A stretch of DNA of 64,000 nt from Fasciola hepatica (GCA_948099385.1 CANUEZ040000193.1:4724501-4788500); one strand, 5' to 3'. Shown: positions 39,205 through 51,059, numbered from the stretch's first letter. Notes: generated by a model from the sequence alone, not told the origin. Numbers and translations are program-made.

Positions 39205-39865
39205 TAATTTCAGCCATGGGAAATTTATGAAATGGACATTTGCGCAGACTGGACTCAGTTAATGACGTAATCCGTCCACCGATCCAAATGAGCGCGCAGC
39301 ATCTTCATTCCAAATAGGCACGAAAACCACAATGCTCCACAGCCGATCCAACCATAACGCGGTCAAATATCAGAGCATACTAATTTGTGACAGGGTTACA
39401 GCCACTGTTCATCCATATATCCGTCTCCATTATTCGATTTTCTGACTACTTTTCTCAAGCAAATCTGAAGCAGATCTTCGTTTCATTGATCAATGAGTTG
39501 TCCACGTGTGTATTGTCCGATGGAACTTGACAGTTCGATCAAATGAAGATGACAGGCGGCAATGAGTCCTGTTCTCCAATAATTAGTGATCTATTTGACT
39601 GGTGGAACGCAATTGCTTTGTGAGTGAGATGGACAGCAAAATATCACAAAAAATGTAATTCAGTATATTGCTTACGGTGACGCAAGAAACTGAGAGGGTT
39701 GTGACATTACCTGATGGAGTTCAAATATGTGACCTGATGAATACACCGATCTCATGTCCCAGCAGTGAAAAAAGCGGGCAGAGGTATAAACGAACAGACT
39801 TGACGTCCATACTCATTCGACCACAGCTGACGCTCCAGTGAACGCTCGTGATTAATCGGACTACC
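39205..39865 (+). repeat. Third, diverged copy of the arm end
   Basis: Direct copy of about 12763-13405 at roughly 85% identity (CATGGGAAATTTATGAA, TTGCGCAGACTGGACTCAG and GTCCACCGATCCAAA are shared). It continues into sequence (CTGACGCTCCAGTGAACGCTCGTGATTA) that matches only the arm B flank at 30690-30731. It is much older than the A/B pair. Confidence 0.85.
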
Positions 39866-39919
39866 TTCCCGGGAAAGGCCGTGAGATGAATCACAATTCC
39901 ATTATTCAGCGTTTAGCCG

Positions 39920-40160
39920 TGTTTTATTTACCTCCTGCCTTCTGAACTGTGACAACGAACAAAGGTCTCGATCATAGACGTTTCTGTATTGGTAACGGCT
40001 TGCTCGTTTACCTTAGAATTCAAATGCAATTTGAATTATTATTTACTTCCTAACTATCATCACCCTTCTGTTTTGTCGATTCACGTGTGCGTCGGATGTC
40101 TTGCGCCTAATCCGCAGTCATGACCTTCTTTATTCATGTAGTTTGTGTCACTTGTACCCA
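39920..40160 (+). repeat. Inverted partner of 29745-29985
   Basis: Continues the homology between the right flank of R1 and the arm B flank, after skipping about 680 bp (30000-30680) that is absent here. Confidence 0.85.
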
Positions 40161-40925
40161 TCACTCCAACACAGGTTTGGTAATACATCAAAAATAGCTT
40201 CCATGAATGTGATTTTCCTTTTTTGTGAGTTCGTTTCCCTGATCCAATACGACCGCTACGATGAAGCGACCGTTCTAGCCCACATGAAACAGAGCCCTTG
40301 ATAAAAAATAGATAGGGGAAAGATCAAAATATGCATGTGACCAGAATGATTTCTTTCGATTTTGGTTTTTTATTGGAAATAAAACTGAAATTGTAGTGAA
40401 ATATTCGCTTCATACGATAACTATGTACATTTTTAAATGTGAATGAATGTCCAGCTGATTAGGAATCACTAAAGATTAAATTTATACCTGAATGGTATTT
40501 TGTTTTATAAGTAGTAAACAAAATTGCGCAGAATTGTTCACGCAATCTGCAACGACATTCCTCAGAGGAATACTCATCAGTAGGCAAAATATCAGTACAT
40601 CCATGTGGGCATCTGGCATTTGGTTTTTTGTCTAGGCCTTAGATTCTGCACACTTACAAAATTCTCGCCTGTAAAATGTGCGGTATTATCAAGCTCACTG
40701 AGAGGTAACATTAGCATATAGTCCATTACACGAAGGTACAAAATATTTTAGTCTGGTTCAACTTTATGGTTCCAATTGTCCAGATTGCCTCCCGACGGCC
40801 TGATCACAAGGAATTAGAAAGTCAGCGTCATCAATACCATTTCCTTCTGAATCAAATAGACAAATAAAACGCATTTAGTTGAGTAGATAAATAGATGGGT
40901 TAACAATTTCAATATTTTTAGAGGT
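40161..40925. other. No recognisable gene
   Basis: Sequence present only on the right, with short frames and no motif. A CTGATGAG on the minus strand at 40573-40580 was tested as a hammerhead core and fails (see rejected items). Confidence 0.4.
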
Positions 40926-41755
40926 AATGTGGCGGTGGCATCTACTAAAATTTTGAAATTTCCGTGTTGATCAAGAGATTCGGGGTATTCATTTGTATGA
41001 TCATATGATTTGCTTTCGGATAGCCCACCAAATATTGCCCTTCATCATCCAAGTGTTACAGTGAGGAACAGAACACACTGTGGTAGATTTTCTTATTAAT
41101 CCCAGGATTTCCTCGAGCTCTATATTTTATGAAACTAATTTATTAGAAAAAATGGTACTTGAAAATCAATACCAATTTGCTTCCTTCTGACGGCACTTAT
41201 CCTACTGTTTCTCGGCAGGAAAGCCTTCTCTCTCTGTAAGATATTCCAAATTGCGATCGGTGGCGCAGAGTTTTCACATGACACTTCGGAGGTCAGAGGT
41301 TCAAAATCCTTGAGCGACAATATTTTTCGTGGTACGTGGGAATTCATTGTGACTCAACTGGTGACCACATCTGACATACTGGGAACTTATGCGGTTCCTC
41401 ACTTCAAGATTGAGAGTCTGGTTTCCGGTTATGTTTAATAGTGCAGTGGGCTTTTGTGGCTATGGGACCTTATATCGCTTACACTGCATTCATGAACAAG
41501 CTCGTATTTTCCTCAAAGTGAGCCAAAAAATTTCCCGATAAAATGAATCCAATGAGCTCCGTATTAGGACTGCGTCAATATGTCTGTGGGCTCAGCCAAG
41601 GGAAGAACACGATACGACTGTTGAGCATGGTAGTAATTGTCGTTCCTGAAATGAGACTGGTATATCGATTTCGAGTTGGTTTTGCCCTACATGGTCGCAG
41701 ATGATACGTATGGACTTCCTAAAGAGAAAATCTGTGAACAGTGATTAGATATCAA
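40926..41755 (+). repeat. Direct repeat of 43333-44155, including a Penelope-like fragment
   Basis: Starts GTGGCGGTGGCATCTACTA in both copies and runs for about 830 bp; it is also related to 13428-13990 in L2. The minus strand from 41755 to about 41440 encodes a decayed Penelope reverse transcriptase block (SFDI, stop, SLFTDFLF, then VSFQERQLL). Confidence 0.85.
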
Positions 41756-41760
41756 ATGAA
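41440..41760 (-). pseudogene. Penelope-like reverse transcriptase fragment
   Basis: The SFDI.SLFT motif of the palm domain and the following CDHVGQNQLEIDIPVSFQ are readable on the minus strand. This copy begins in the middle of the enzyme, since the fingers block YGxPKLHKP is absent. It is homologous to 13700-13990 and 43891-44160. Confidence 0.6.
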
Positions 41761-43332
41761 CATACCGCACAACGGACTTTATTTGGGTACTCTCACTGTA
41801 TTCTCTGACTCAAAAGTCTGACACCTGGTAGTGGGGAGCTAACCCAACACGAGAAACTGACCGAAGCACTCGTGAAGGATTTTCTTCTGGTCTGTCGTGT
41901 GAGGTCTGATGAATGCAAGTATTCTGTCTTGTTTCAACTGATGCTCCTATGGTTGTCGAGGTAACGTAGTGCAGCCTACTACTATAACAGACAGGTGGTC
42001 CACGCATAGTCGAATGGACTAGTGAAAGCGGATTATATGGAAAAAGCTTGATAAGGTTCACTTGATCCTAAACTGTCCCACTTTGGAGGTCACCAGTGTG
42101 CAACTCATTGTCATCCCCAAATTACAGAATTTCGGTTTACTAGCGATTCAGTGAAACACAATGCCAGTAAGGTGCGCTGAACCATGTTTTGGTTTTCATT
42201 GAAAGCTGGTAGTTTCAACTTACTGGGCGATAGCTGTACTACTTCAATGCAGATTATTTCATTGAACCAAAGCTGCGTGGTTCACACGACACTGCATCAT
42301 GGAATACTCAACTACACATTGATGATCACCAAAGCTCTGTTATGATTTCCAGTCTAAATGATTATTCTCAAGTCAGACAAGATAGAGGGAGAGATAATCC
42401 TTCCTGTAATATTCGCAATTCATAAGTAAATAGGATGTGTTTAAATAGCTGTCACCCGAAACCACGTAAACCGAATAAGCAAGAATGCCCAGGCTGCGGA
42501 AAAGCACGATTATTTTATTCCAGAAATGATTTGTATAAATGATAAATTAAAGTTACTACCTGAAAGGTGGAGATTTGATCAATCAAAACAGGCTTTAGCT
42601 GTACCCATCCGCGGCGATCCTAATTGGTTGACGATCCTAAGCGAGCGTAGCTACGAAAATCAACTTGGCATTATCACGTGTGATGCTCGCTGAATCGTCA
42701 AATCTGTCCTCCTTCAAGGGTTTCTAGTTATTTTGGCTTTCCTCGGCCGATGTGGTCGTCGTTTTGGTTGGATGGATCAAAGGATTCCTGTCATCAACAC
42801 GGTCACAATTTGGATCCTCGGTCGTCTCAGCAGTGTGATCGGCCGCGTTTTCGGATCCGAGGCACCAAACTACGATCCGTTTTTGCTGATAAGTACCCGA
42901 CGGGTTGCTTCTCGGCTGAGGCGCTTCCGTAAAACTTGGATAAAGAACAGGTTGGTTAGTGAATTCGTAAGGAACACTTCTGACTATTCGAATTAAGAGT
43001 CACTCAGAACTCGGGCGTGATTTTTGTTCACGAATGAGCTACGGAAGACAGCGTGAACTCTCTGCTCTCGGACCACAGGTTCTTTGTCATGGTGACAATT
43101 GTCGTATCTAATTCCGGCCACCAGTGCATCCGTCAAGCCAGTGGCTTCATTTTTTTCACACGCAAGTGGCCCATATTCAGTTCAACCAAAACCGAAATGC
43201 GCAATGAAAAATATTTTAAGAAGGTCACCCTGACACTGGACACCGTCGGGTTGAATACTGAATTTCTCTTGCAGTAGGAAGAACTGTAGCAACTTCCGCT
43301 TCACGTCGGGTTACCACTCGTTTCTAATTGTG
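41761..43332. other. Right-specific stretch with a short piece related to 7735-7985
   Basis: At 41990-42061 the minus strand matches the start of the inverted repeat family at 7735 (HSTMRGPPV versus FSTMHGPPV in translation) for about 45-60 bp. The rest, including an 87-codon plus-strand frame at 42733-42996, has no recognisable content. Confidence 0.4.
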
Positions 43333-44155
43333 GCGGTGGCATCTACTATAATTTTGTAATTTCCGTGTTGATAAAGAGATTCGGGGTATTCATTTGTATG
43401 ATCATATGATTTGCTTTCGGATAGCCCACCAAATATTGCCCTTCATCATCCAAGTGCTACAGTGAGGACCAGAACACACTGTGATAGATTTTATCAATAA
43501 TCCCAGGATTTCCTCGAACTCTATATTTTATGAAACTAATTTATTAGAAAAAATGGTACTTGAAAATCAATACCAATTTGCTTCCTTCTGATAGCACTTA
43601 TCCTACTGTTTACTGGCAAGAAGGCCTTTTCTATCGACAAGATACACCAAACTGCGATCGGTGGCGCAGAGTTTTCACATGACACTTCGGAGGTCAGAGG
43701 TTCTAAATCCTCGAACGACGATATTTTTCGTGGTTAGAGGAAATCCATTGTGACTCAGCTGGTGACCACATCTGACATACTGGGAACTTATGCGGTCCCC
43801 CACTTCAAGCCGAACAGTCTGGTTTCCGGTTATTTTTAATAGTGCAGTGGGCTTTTGTGGCTATGGGACCTTATATCGCTTACACTGCATTCATGAACAA
43901 GCCCGTATTTTCCTCAAGAAGAGCCTAAATATTTCCTGATTAAATGAATACAATGAGCTCCGCATTGTGACTGCGTCAATTTGTCTGTAGTCTCGGCGAA
44001 AGGAAGAACACGATACGACTGTTGAGCATGGTAGTAATTTTCGTTCCTGAAATGAGACTGAAATACCGATTTTAAGTTGGTTTTGCTCGACATGCTCGCA
44101 GATGTTACGTATGGCCTCCCTAAAGGGGACCTTCGTGAACTGTGATTGGATATCA
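43333..44155 (+). repeat. Second copy of the 40926-41755 repeat
   Basis: Direct repeat about 2.4 kb to the right of its partner. From 43578 onward it runs on into the remainder of block R2. Confidence 0.85.
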
Positions 44156-44617
44156 AATGAAGTCGTGTGTTTCCCTTCCACAATGATCCGGCCCAAAGAT
44201 CTCTACTATTTCAAAACTTTCTTTGATAGTGTCGCTGGCCAATAAATCATGAACTGGCTCAAGCAATTTCAAAACGCATTTCGCCAATTCGCGCTGTGAT
44301 GAATTTATCATCTATAGTGTTTTTCTAAGTGAAACTTTTGGTTTGTGTAGTTTCGGTGGACCATACAGTTGTGGATTTTGAGTTCCATTTGGTTTCAGAT
44401 GTTGAGCTATGGTCTCACAGGTAAAATGTCCTTCTAGTAGGAAGTGTGCTTCTGCCGATACTGCTTGTTCTAGTTTATCAGGTTCATCGCGGTAATATTG
44501 GCGCACAAACTTGCTGGTGTAGTCAAGAACGGTCTCCATTTTCTCATATTCACTCCAGTGAGTCAGCACGGGTCCGGAATCATTCTTAGGGCGTAAAATT
44601 ATCCAGCCACTTTGCAA
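43891..44617 (-). pseudogene. Penelope-like reverse transcriptase, N-terminal half (R2)
   Basis: The minus-strand frame 44312-44617 contains NPQLYGPPKLHKPKVSLRKT, the fingers signature. The neighbouring frame 43891-44196 contains TTSFDIQSQFTKVP (palm motif with the first catalytic aspartate) and YRQIDAVTMRSSL, a decayed form of the usual YRQxxGVAMGSPL block. It therefore keeps more of the enzyme than the left copy, but is frameshifted and lies opposite to its own C-terminal half at 46085. Confidence 0.82.
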
Positions 44618-44804
44618 CTGTAAATTTTTGATAATAAAAATGCACTCAGGTGTGATTAGTGACTGATGTCTGGACGATGTGACCAGTTACTGTGGTTCCA
44701 AGTAAACAAGCTCCGCTTGGAACTAGGTCTGCACAACATTTAAAGTGGGTTTGAATATTTTTAGTTGTTCGAATAGATATTCAAATTGTTCTTGCGTCTA
44801 ATTA

Positions 44805-45010
44805 TGGTCCTGGTGGGTATTTCCAGTTTCAACATGACTGTGGACGTTTACTTTTTCATTGTGGGAAAACCCCTAGTGACACCGTACAAATTTCTCCCCA
44901 TATCACGACCGGAATTAGTTGCGGCTGTTCTTGGAAAAGGATTTTGAACGGTTTCAAATATAAACCCACCGGATTTGACAAGTATCCTGAAGCCCTTAGG
45001 AACCACCGTG
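44805..45010 (+). pseudogene. BEL/Pao RNase H fragment, second copy
   Basis: The plus-strand frame reads GYGPGGYFQFQHDCG and, after a frameshift, GKPLVTPYKFLPISRPELVA continuing AVLGK. The PISRPELVAAVL segment is the best preserved BEL/Pao landmark in the window and is deleted from the two other copies (15927, 47414). It is followed by unreadable sequence to the integrase fragment at 45325. Confidence 0.75.
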
Positions 45011-45324
45011 TATGAAGACTTGATTTTTTTGGCGGCTGTGTGCCCGTGGCACCTATCGTAACTGATTGATTGGTACTCAGTCTGCCTCCAGGTTGTAAAA
45101 ACGCTGAACTGATTGTGAAGCATTATGACGAGGTAAACGGTCATGTAAGAGGTTCTCACGTTTTCGCGTGAATTAAAGTGGAGTTTCGGATCGTATTGAG
45201 CATGAATGTTGTACGTTGAAAACTCACAAAATGCTCTCGTTGTTGAAAGGTTTTCCCAAATCCGTGCTTTCAGCTTATGGCTCACCTACCCCTGAAGAGG
45301 ATTCGAGGAGGTCGACCATTTAGG

Positions 45325-45715
45325 GTTTAAGGGATTGAATACTTTGGCTACATTTGATATTAAAATTGGTAGAAGTACGCACAAGCAATATGGGTGTTTG
45401 TTCACTTGTATTCAAATGAGGGCTGTGCATATAGAAGTGACACATCGCCTAACAACAAATGTATTTCTCGTGTCACTTTCGAGGACCCCTTAAGGTCATG
45501 TTTTGGCGACACTGGTGCTTATTTTATCGGGGCCGGAAGAGAGTGAGAAAGACTGATATTTGATTTGATAGCAAAAATCAGTAAGTGAGATTCCAATGCG
45601 TAATGTCGACTGTTGATTTCAACCACCTGAAGCAAGTCACTTCGGTGACATATGAGAAAGAATGATTTGCTCTGTTAAGCGAATGATGACAACCGTGGTT
45701 TGTGTAGTTTCGGTG
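45325..45715 (+). pseudogene. BEL/Pao integrase core relic
   Basis: Plus-strand frames give GIEYFG, then KIGRSTHKQYGCLFTCIQMR, AVHIEVTHRLTTNVFLVSLS, then CFGDTGAYFIGAGRE and FQPPEASHFGDI, stop, ERMICSVKRMMTTVV. These are the three catalytic blocks of a BEL/Pao integrase, which inserts the cDNA copy. The first aspartate is glutamate (GIEYFG), the second is present (GDTGAYF), and a stop replaces the tryptophan before the ERMI glutamate. It is present only in R2, so it was either inserted after the duplication or lost from L2. Confidence 0.85.
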
Positions 45716-46060
45716 GACCATACAATTGTGGATTTTGAGTTCCTTTTGGCTTCAGAAAGTGAGCTATGGTCTCACGGTGTGCTTCCGCCTATACCTCTTT
45801 TTCTAGTTCATCAGGTTCATCGCAGTTATCTTGGGGAACAAACTTGCTGGGTTAGTCAAGAACGGTCTCTATTTTCTCATATTCACTCCAGTGAGTCAGC
45901 ACGGGTCCGGAATCATTCTTAGGGCGTAAAATTATCCAGCCACTTTGCAACTGTAAATTTTTGATAATAAAAATGCACTCAGGTGTGATTAGTGACTGAT
46001 GTCTGGACGATGTGACCAGTTACTGTGGTTCCAAGTAAACAAGCTCCGCTTGGAACTAGG
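45697..46060 (-). pseudogene. Duplicated Penelope-like fragment
   Basis: Direct repeat of about 44338-44800 (GGTTTGTGTAGTTTCGGTGG, then ACCATACA in both). It again carries part of the fingers region on the minus strand. The two copies flank the BEL/Pao pieces, which suggests a tandem duplication or target duplication around them. Confidence 0.75.
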
Positions 46061-46084
46061 TCTGCACATCATTTAAAGTGGGTT

Positions 46085-46510
46085 TGAATATTTTTAGTTA
46101 TTCGAATATATATCAGGATTGTGCTATTGTCCTTGTGCTCTTCATTTTCTTCGGTGGTATACAGAATCCTAGATCTCAAGAGACAGCCGGCAATTGTAGT
46201 TCATTCAGAGCTCAGAGCTTCACAAAAGTTACGTTGATGATATTTCTATCATCACGAAAGTGTAGAATAGCTGACGTGGATTATGGATGAACTCAACCTT
46301 GTGTATCCAAGTATACGAACTACGATGGGGGCAGATGTGGACCATACGCTTCCCTTATTTGAGATTAATATGACTAGGAGGAATTGATGGAACAATCTTC
46401 AAATCTGATTTCATAGAAGAGAAACTTGGACAAGCTTATACTTGCACACTAACAGCTTTGTTCCTAGGGAATATAAACGTTCCCTAATCCGAACACCATT
46501 TCGGAGAGTA
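46085..46510 (+). pseudogene. Penelope-like reverse transcriptase, C-terminal half with YVDD (R2)
   Basis: The plus strand reads SYVDDISIITKV at about 46225-46260. This is the catalytic YxDD motif of the palm, followed after a stop by MDELNLVYPSIRTTMGADVD and, in shifted frames, the LPxxEI block. It is homologous to 14590-15030 on the left, where the YVDD part is replaced. It is frameshifted and inactive. Confidence 0.8.
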
Positions 46511-47413
46511 GGAAGAATTTGCACGGAAACATGATTGACAGCGAACTACAACAGCTGAAAGAGGCGTCGACCGGAAACGCTCATCTCCAAGCGTTTATCA
46601 GAAGGCACAGCTGGCCTATAGTTACCGGATAAACGACTTGTTCAGCAGAGAAATCACTAGTCATTCTCTGTTATCCATTCAAATGTGATGATGTCAATGC
46701 CTGCTCAAACGGCGACTTAATAATTGTTCATCCAACGATTGGGATCATCACAGCCCTCGGTGAAAATAACGTCCACCTCTGTACACCAAATCTGATCTGA
46801 TTTAGGAATTTGCGGACCGACTGACGTGGGTGGAACAGAACGACAGGTGTCTAACCGAGAATTCGAACACATTCCAAATCGGGCACAACGTCTTGTGATG
46901 CAATCAGGGTCAGATCAAACGCATATTCACAATGTACGAAATCAAATGTTCTGGTCGTCTGCCGTCGCTCGTCATCTTCAAATGATGCAACATCCTGCTG
47001 ACCGAAACACGGCGTTTCGGGTCATATACGTGATAAGAAATGCAAGGCTATTCAGGTTTGCCAAAGCTGTAGCCATACATCGATGAAGACCCATATGGTA
47101 TCAGCAGAAACAGCTGTTTGGTAATGTGTCTTGACCATGGTAACAATTCGAATTCTCCCTATATTTGTCGCAAAATACTGTTCTACATTAACTCATTTGA
47201 ACTCAATCGTTCTGCAGTATATACCACGTTGAGATGCAGCGAGATCGTTGCCGCCAGCAAAGCAGATTTTTCGTGGTGTATGCAACCAGTGTCTGGATTG
47301 GGACCGTCAGTCCGTTGAACTTGAGCGAGACAGATGGACGAAATGATCAAAGAACGTACAATCTATCACTGTCAATCGCGTCAATGGATGACTGGTAACG
47401 AAATACCCACCAT

Positions 47414-47810
47414 ATGGGACAGTAGAGCTGCACATCTTTGGTGCCGCATCATTACCTGGTTATGGTCCAGTTGGGTATTTGCGGCTCCAATGTGACTGTG
47501 GACCTATTTGCCGTTTCATAGTGGAAAAACCCCCTTGAATTGGTTGCGGTTGTACTTGGAACACGGTTTTGAACGACATCACTAACGAGTTACAATTGCA
47601 TATAGATCGTCTTGTTTTATGGACGGATTGCACCATTGTTTTGCAGTGAAATATTAATGTCAATGCCATTCGTTTCCATTCGTTGTGACAAAAAGAACGC
47701 CTCCCATAGGAAACCGTCCGTCACACCGTGAAAAGCGATATGTTCCAACTGATGAGAATCCAGCGGATGTTTCATCACGGAACTGTTGCCTGAAATTTAG
47801 TTTCAAATAA
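47414..47810 (+). pseudogene. BEL/Pao RNase H region (R2)
   Basis: Close copy of 15927-16325 with the same FGAAS substitution for the usual aspartate and the same internal deletion before the ELVAA block. An upstream 45-bp stretch (47290-47335) is present only here. Confidence 0.75.
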
Positions 47811-48135
47811 TTTCTCTTTGTCATTTCCGTACTGAATCGTTCTGACAAAACCACCAGCTCTCAGACTGTTACACTGTTTATTATCGTAAAATATCGGAAA
47901 TTGAAAAATGACTGTTGCCTATTGAACTGCCCCATTTTGCACTATGGTTCTCGGACCGATTAGACGGAATCGACCTTTGAGACTGGACCACGATTACCTC
48001 AAACCTGGTTTTGAAAACCGGGATCATCAAGCAAAATCAGGTCGTGTTGGTCTTTGAAAAGACTGTTTGATCGTCCTCGGCTCTGAACGAAACTAATAGT
48101 TCGTTTTCTATTTCTGATAGGCACCGTATTTTCCG

Positions 48136-48500
48136 TTACAGAAGATGCTCAAAAACGCCACCAACTTGAGCCAGGCAAATCGTCAGCCGTCGAATCATAT
48201 TATGTTGAACTGCCTCTTGCATTGATGTCAGAATCGAACCACATGCAGACTGGATACGATTTTCCAACTCATTTAAATTCACCATCTGGTGTTCGTGAAA
48301 TTTCATCTCAACATAACCGCCCAGGAAATATGCCGTTGGATTTATATCCAGAGATCTTTGAGACCAGGGTATAGGTCCCTTTTGTCCGATCCTAAGCAAA
48401 CGCAACTTCCAGTCGAGCCATTGAGCGTAGTCCGTAGAAATTATAGTTTTGTAGCGAGATCAATCTTTGTTCATTTGTCTCACGCACTATCTTATCCGAA
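48136..48500 (-). pseudogene. Mariner/Tc1-type transposase C-terminus (right copy)
   Basis: An 89-codon open minus-strand frame (48136-48405) reads RIGQKGPIPWSQRSLDINP, FLGGYVEMKFHEHQMVNLNE, and finally RLTICLAQVGGVFEHLL, the normal end of this transposase type. It is therefore better preserved than the left copy, but it lacks the DNA-binding domain and the first two catalytic aspartates. Confidence 0.78.
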
Positions 48501-49229
48501 AGCTTGTTGCCCAGCCCGATATCCAACTCCAAGTACGACTGAACTACCCAGATTTGAATCTCCATATTGCAGTGGAGGAAATATGAAGACTGACTTCAAA
48601 TGAATTCCTAATCTTGTTATTTTAGGGCGCAGTTTGCATCACTTCGAAGTAATACTTTCATCCGAATCGTGTTTCCGGAGCAAATATGCTCACTAATCGA
48701 GTTGCCTCATCATTCTAATTGGGAACCTCATGGAATTCTGTGTTAGGTCAACAACGAGGTTTTCTTTTTTCCTCCTTGCGTGTTTTCATCCTTTCACTCC
48801 CCCTTTGTTCTGTTTTCTAATAACGTAGGAATTTTGTTTGATTTTGAGGTATCCTTTGCCAAACGTCGTGTATTTTTAAAAGCATCGTCACAAATATGTG
48901 ACTTACCCCTCTATTTCAATGAAAACCTTTTCGGCTCCACTTGAATTGACAGCGACTACCCTTCCAGTTAAAACGGTGTAGTTATCTTTATCGTAGTATG
49001 GTGCTGTGCTCTCCTTCAGATACCATATTGAGCGGTGGTCCATCTAATACTAATCACCCCTCAACAAATCATTTTTGATCTCTGGATTCCTCCAATAATA
49101 AAGAGTCAAGTCCCCATTTTTCTGATGTTCCTGTTCTAACCACTCATTGCTCATCAGGCAATGCAGCAGAAACTAACAATGCAGTCAGTACGAGGAATAT
49201 TACCGTTTGACCACGGCATGTCTTCTGTT

Positions 49230-49912
49230 GACACTCATATATGCTCTGGCACCTTAAGTTTACCATGGACAAAAACATGCAAGCTGAGTTTAACCGACTA
49301 TGCCTGGAATATCCCACCTATCGGTCAGTTGTTGTCAATCCACTCATAATCCTAAACGTTCACACCAATGCGCAACTAGCTCTCATTGTCGCGTCAGTCT
49401 GATGCTAGTTTTAGTCATGCATTCTGGAGAACTGGCTTACGAAAATATTCATATCAATTCAGCCTAATTCTTGAATTCAATTCGTTCATTTTCCTCATTC
49501 TATGTTTCTTTTCTTATAAGAATCAGTGAACTTTCACGTCATCATTATGTAACTCATTGTGCACGTTTGCAAATGAATTACATGCAAAACGTCAAGCATA
49601 TACACGGATACGAGCAGACCTCGAGGAGAAGACAAAGATTGACTAAATAGAGGAGATTTTACTTCAGACATAAATGAGAAGAAACAAGTCAGCTGAACAA
49701 TAATAATGAGTATCATACAAGGATTATTAGCCGCACATACACAGCATGAAACGGTAGAGCATTCATGAAAGTGACCGGGCCGTTCTTCTTCTTTGAATGC
49801 GGTCGTGTATAGGGGATTGTGCTCATATATTTGGTTCAATGCAGAAGACTGCTTTTTCTGCTGTTAGCCCTCTTATTGCTGTAAAAACCTACTTTTTGTT
49901 TGCTACCAATAT
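49230..49912. other. 680-bp segment present in R2 and absent from L2
   Basis: Flanked by TGTCTTCTGTTG on the left and TAGGCGGTG on the right, which are contiguous in L2 at about 17771. The segment contains an open 101-codon minus-strand frame without motifs, and I see no terminal inverted repeats or target-site duplication. Insertion on the right or deletion on the left are both possible. Confidence 0.7.
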
Positions 49913-51059
49913 AGGCGGTGTCCTTGAACATTAGGAAGTAATATAACGTTCCCTGCGAAAATAATTACATTCTGTGGAAATGAGCTTGATTGCAGTAGTT
50001 TTATGGACATACACTCATGAAACAATTTTCCGTAAATGGAACTTCTCATCATTCTGAATGTGAATACTCAATTGTTTGAGATTCATTTAAGAAATACTGT
50101 GACCCTGGACGGTGACACGAAGAAACTATCGTCTTCTACGAGATATGAGAAATTCAGCAACCACTCTAAATCAGATGTAAGCTCACTGGCATGGGAATTT
50201 TTAGAAAATTCGCCATTATTCGTCAGAGGTCTAATTCCTCGAGTCGAATGATTCCTCTTGAATATTGAAACCTAATAATCCACCCTGATAAAACCAAGAA
50301 AAATGTCGTGAATGTTAGTGCAAAGGCCAGTTTTGGTGAGTATGATCTCAAAGGCCGCAAATGACGGATCAATAAACAAAGCAATTCAAGTGGTCAAAAT
50401 TGAGTAGGTTAATTCTATCGTCTTCCTACTTCCAAGGATATTTATTTAAAACAAGTGTTTGATTCTTACAAAAAGGAGAGTTTCAGCTTGAGATCAGGTG
50501 ACAATTTGCGCAGACGGACACAGTCAAGAACCCTCACATGTAGGTTTGATCATGGTTCATATGACAATGTCTGATTCGATGACCGTGTGAGTTGCAATGA
50601 AATTTTGTTATATCACGCGATGACGCACTTTACAAAGAATGTCTCAATTCACTAAGACTCAATAAATTATCTATTTGCCATTGGTGTGTCACACAAAGTG
50701 GAAGCACACGGCCTCTTGGACCCAAAACACAATCAAAAGACACGGTGCCCAATGAATATACTGCATGAAACACAGGGCACAAGGCCAAGGAAACTCACAA
50801 AACAGAACACAACTGATAGAGAGCTCTGAGGTTGCCCAGCTAACTACTACGCCTGATCTATTGAGACCTTGTGTGGTTCGCCAATTTAAATTTCAGGATC
50901 ACGGTTGCCGATTTATTTTACACTACAAATCATGAAAATACACAACCACAAACGCAGTCGCCGTCTTGCTTGCTCTCCTCACTCGGAAGATGAGCACTAA
51001 CTTGTCACTCTCACTAACATTCGCGGAGAGAAGCATAATATCGACTCGTGAATTTCAGT

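Larger units (their letters stand above)
43578..51046 (+). repeat. Duplicated block R2 (copy of 13428-18895)
   Basis: Follows L2 from 43578 to 44800, is interrupted by BEL/Pao and duplicated Penelope-like material to about 46085, then follows L2 again to 51046. Other differences are a 45-bp extra stretch near 47290-47335, loss of about 40 bp between two GACTT repeats near 46718, and an extra 680 bp at 49230-49912. It ends next to the LINE at 51060. Confidence 0.9.

Noticed and set aside
40573..40580. CTGATGAG on the minus strand followed by a perfect stem (ATTCCTC/GAGGAAT), considered as a hammerhead
   Set aside because: After the stem the sequence is GTCG instead of GAAA, and no matching stem I or GUH cleavage strand is present.
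44848..45285. 145-codon minus-strand open frame in R2
   Set aside because: It is antisense to the BEL/Pao RNase H piece, whose plus-strand motifs are clear.
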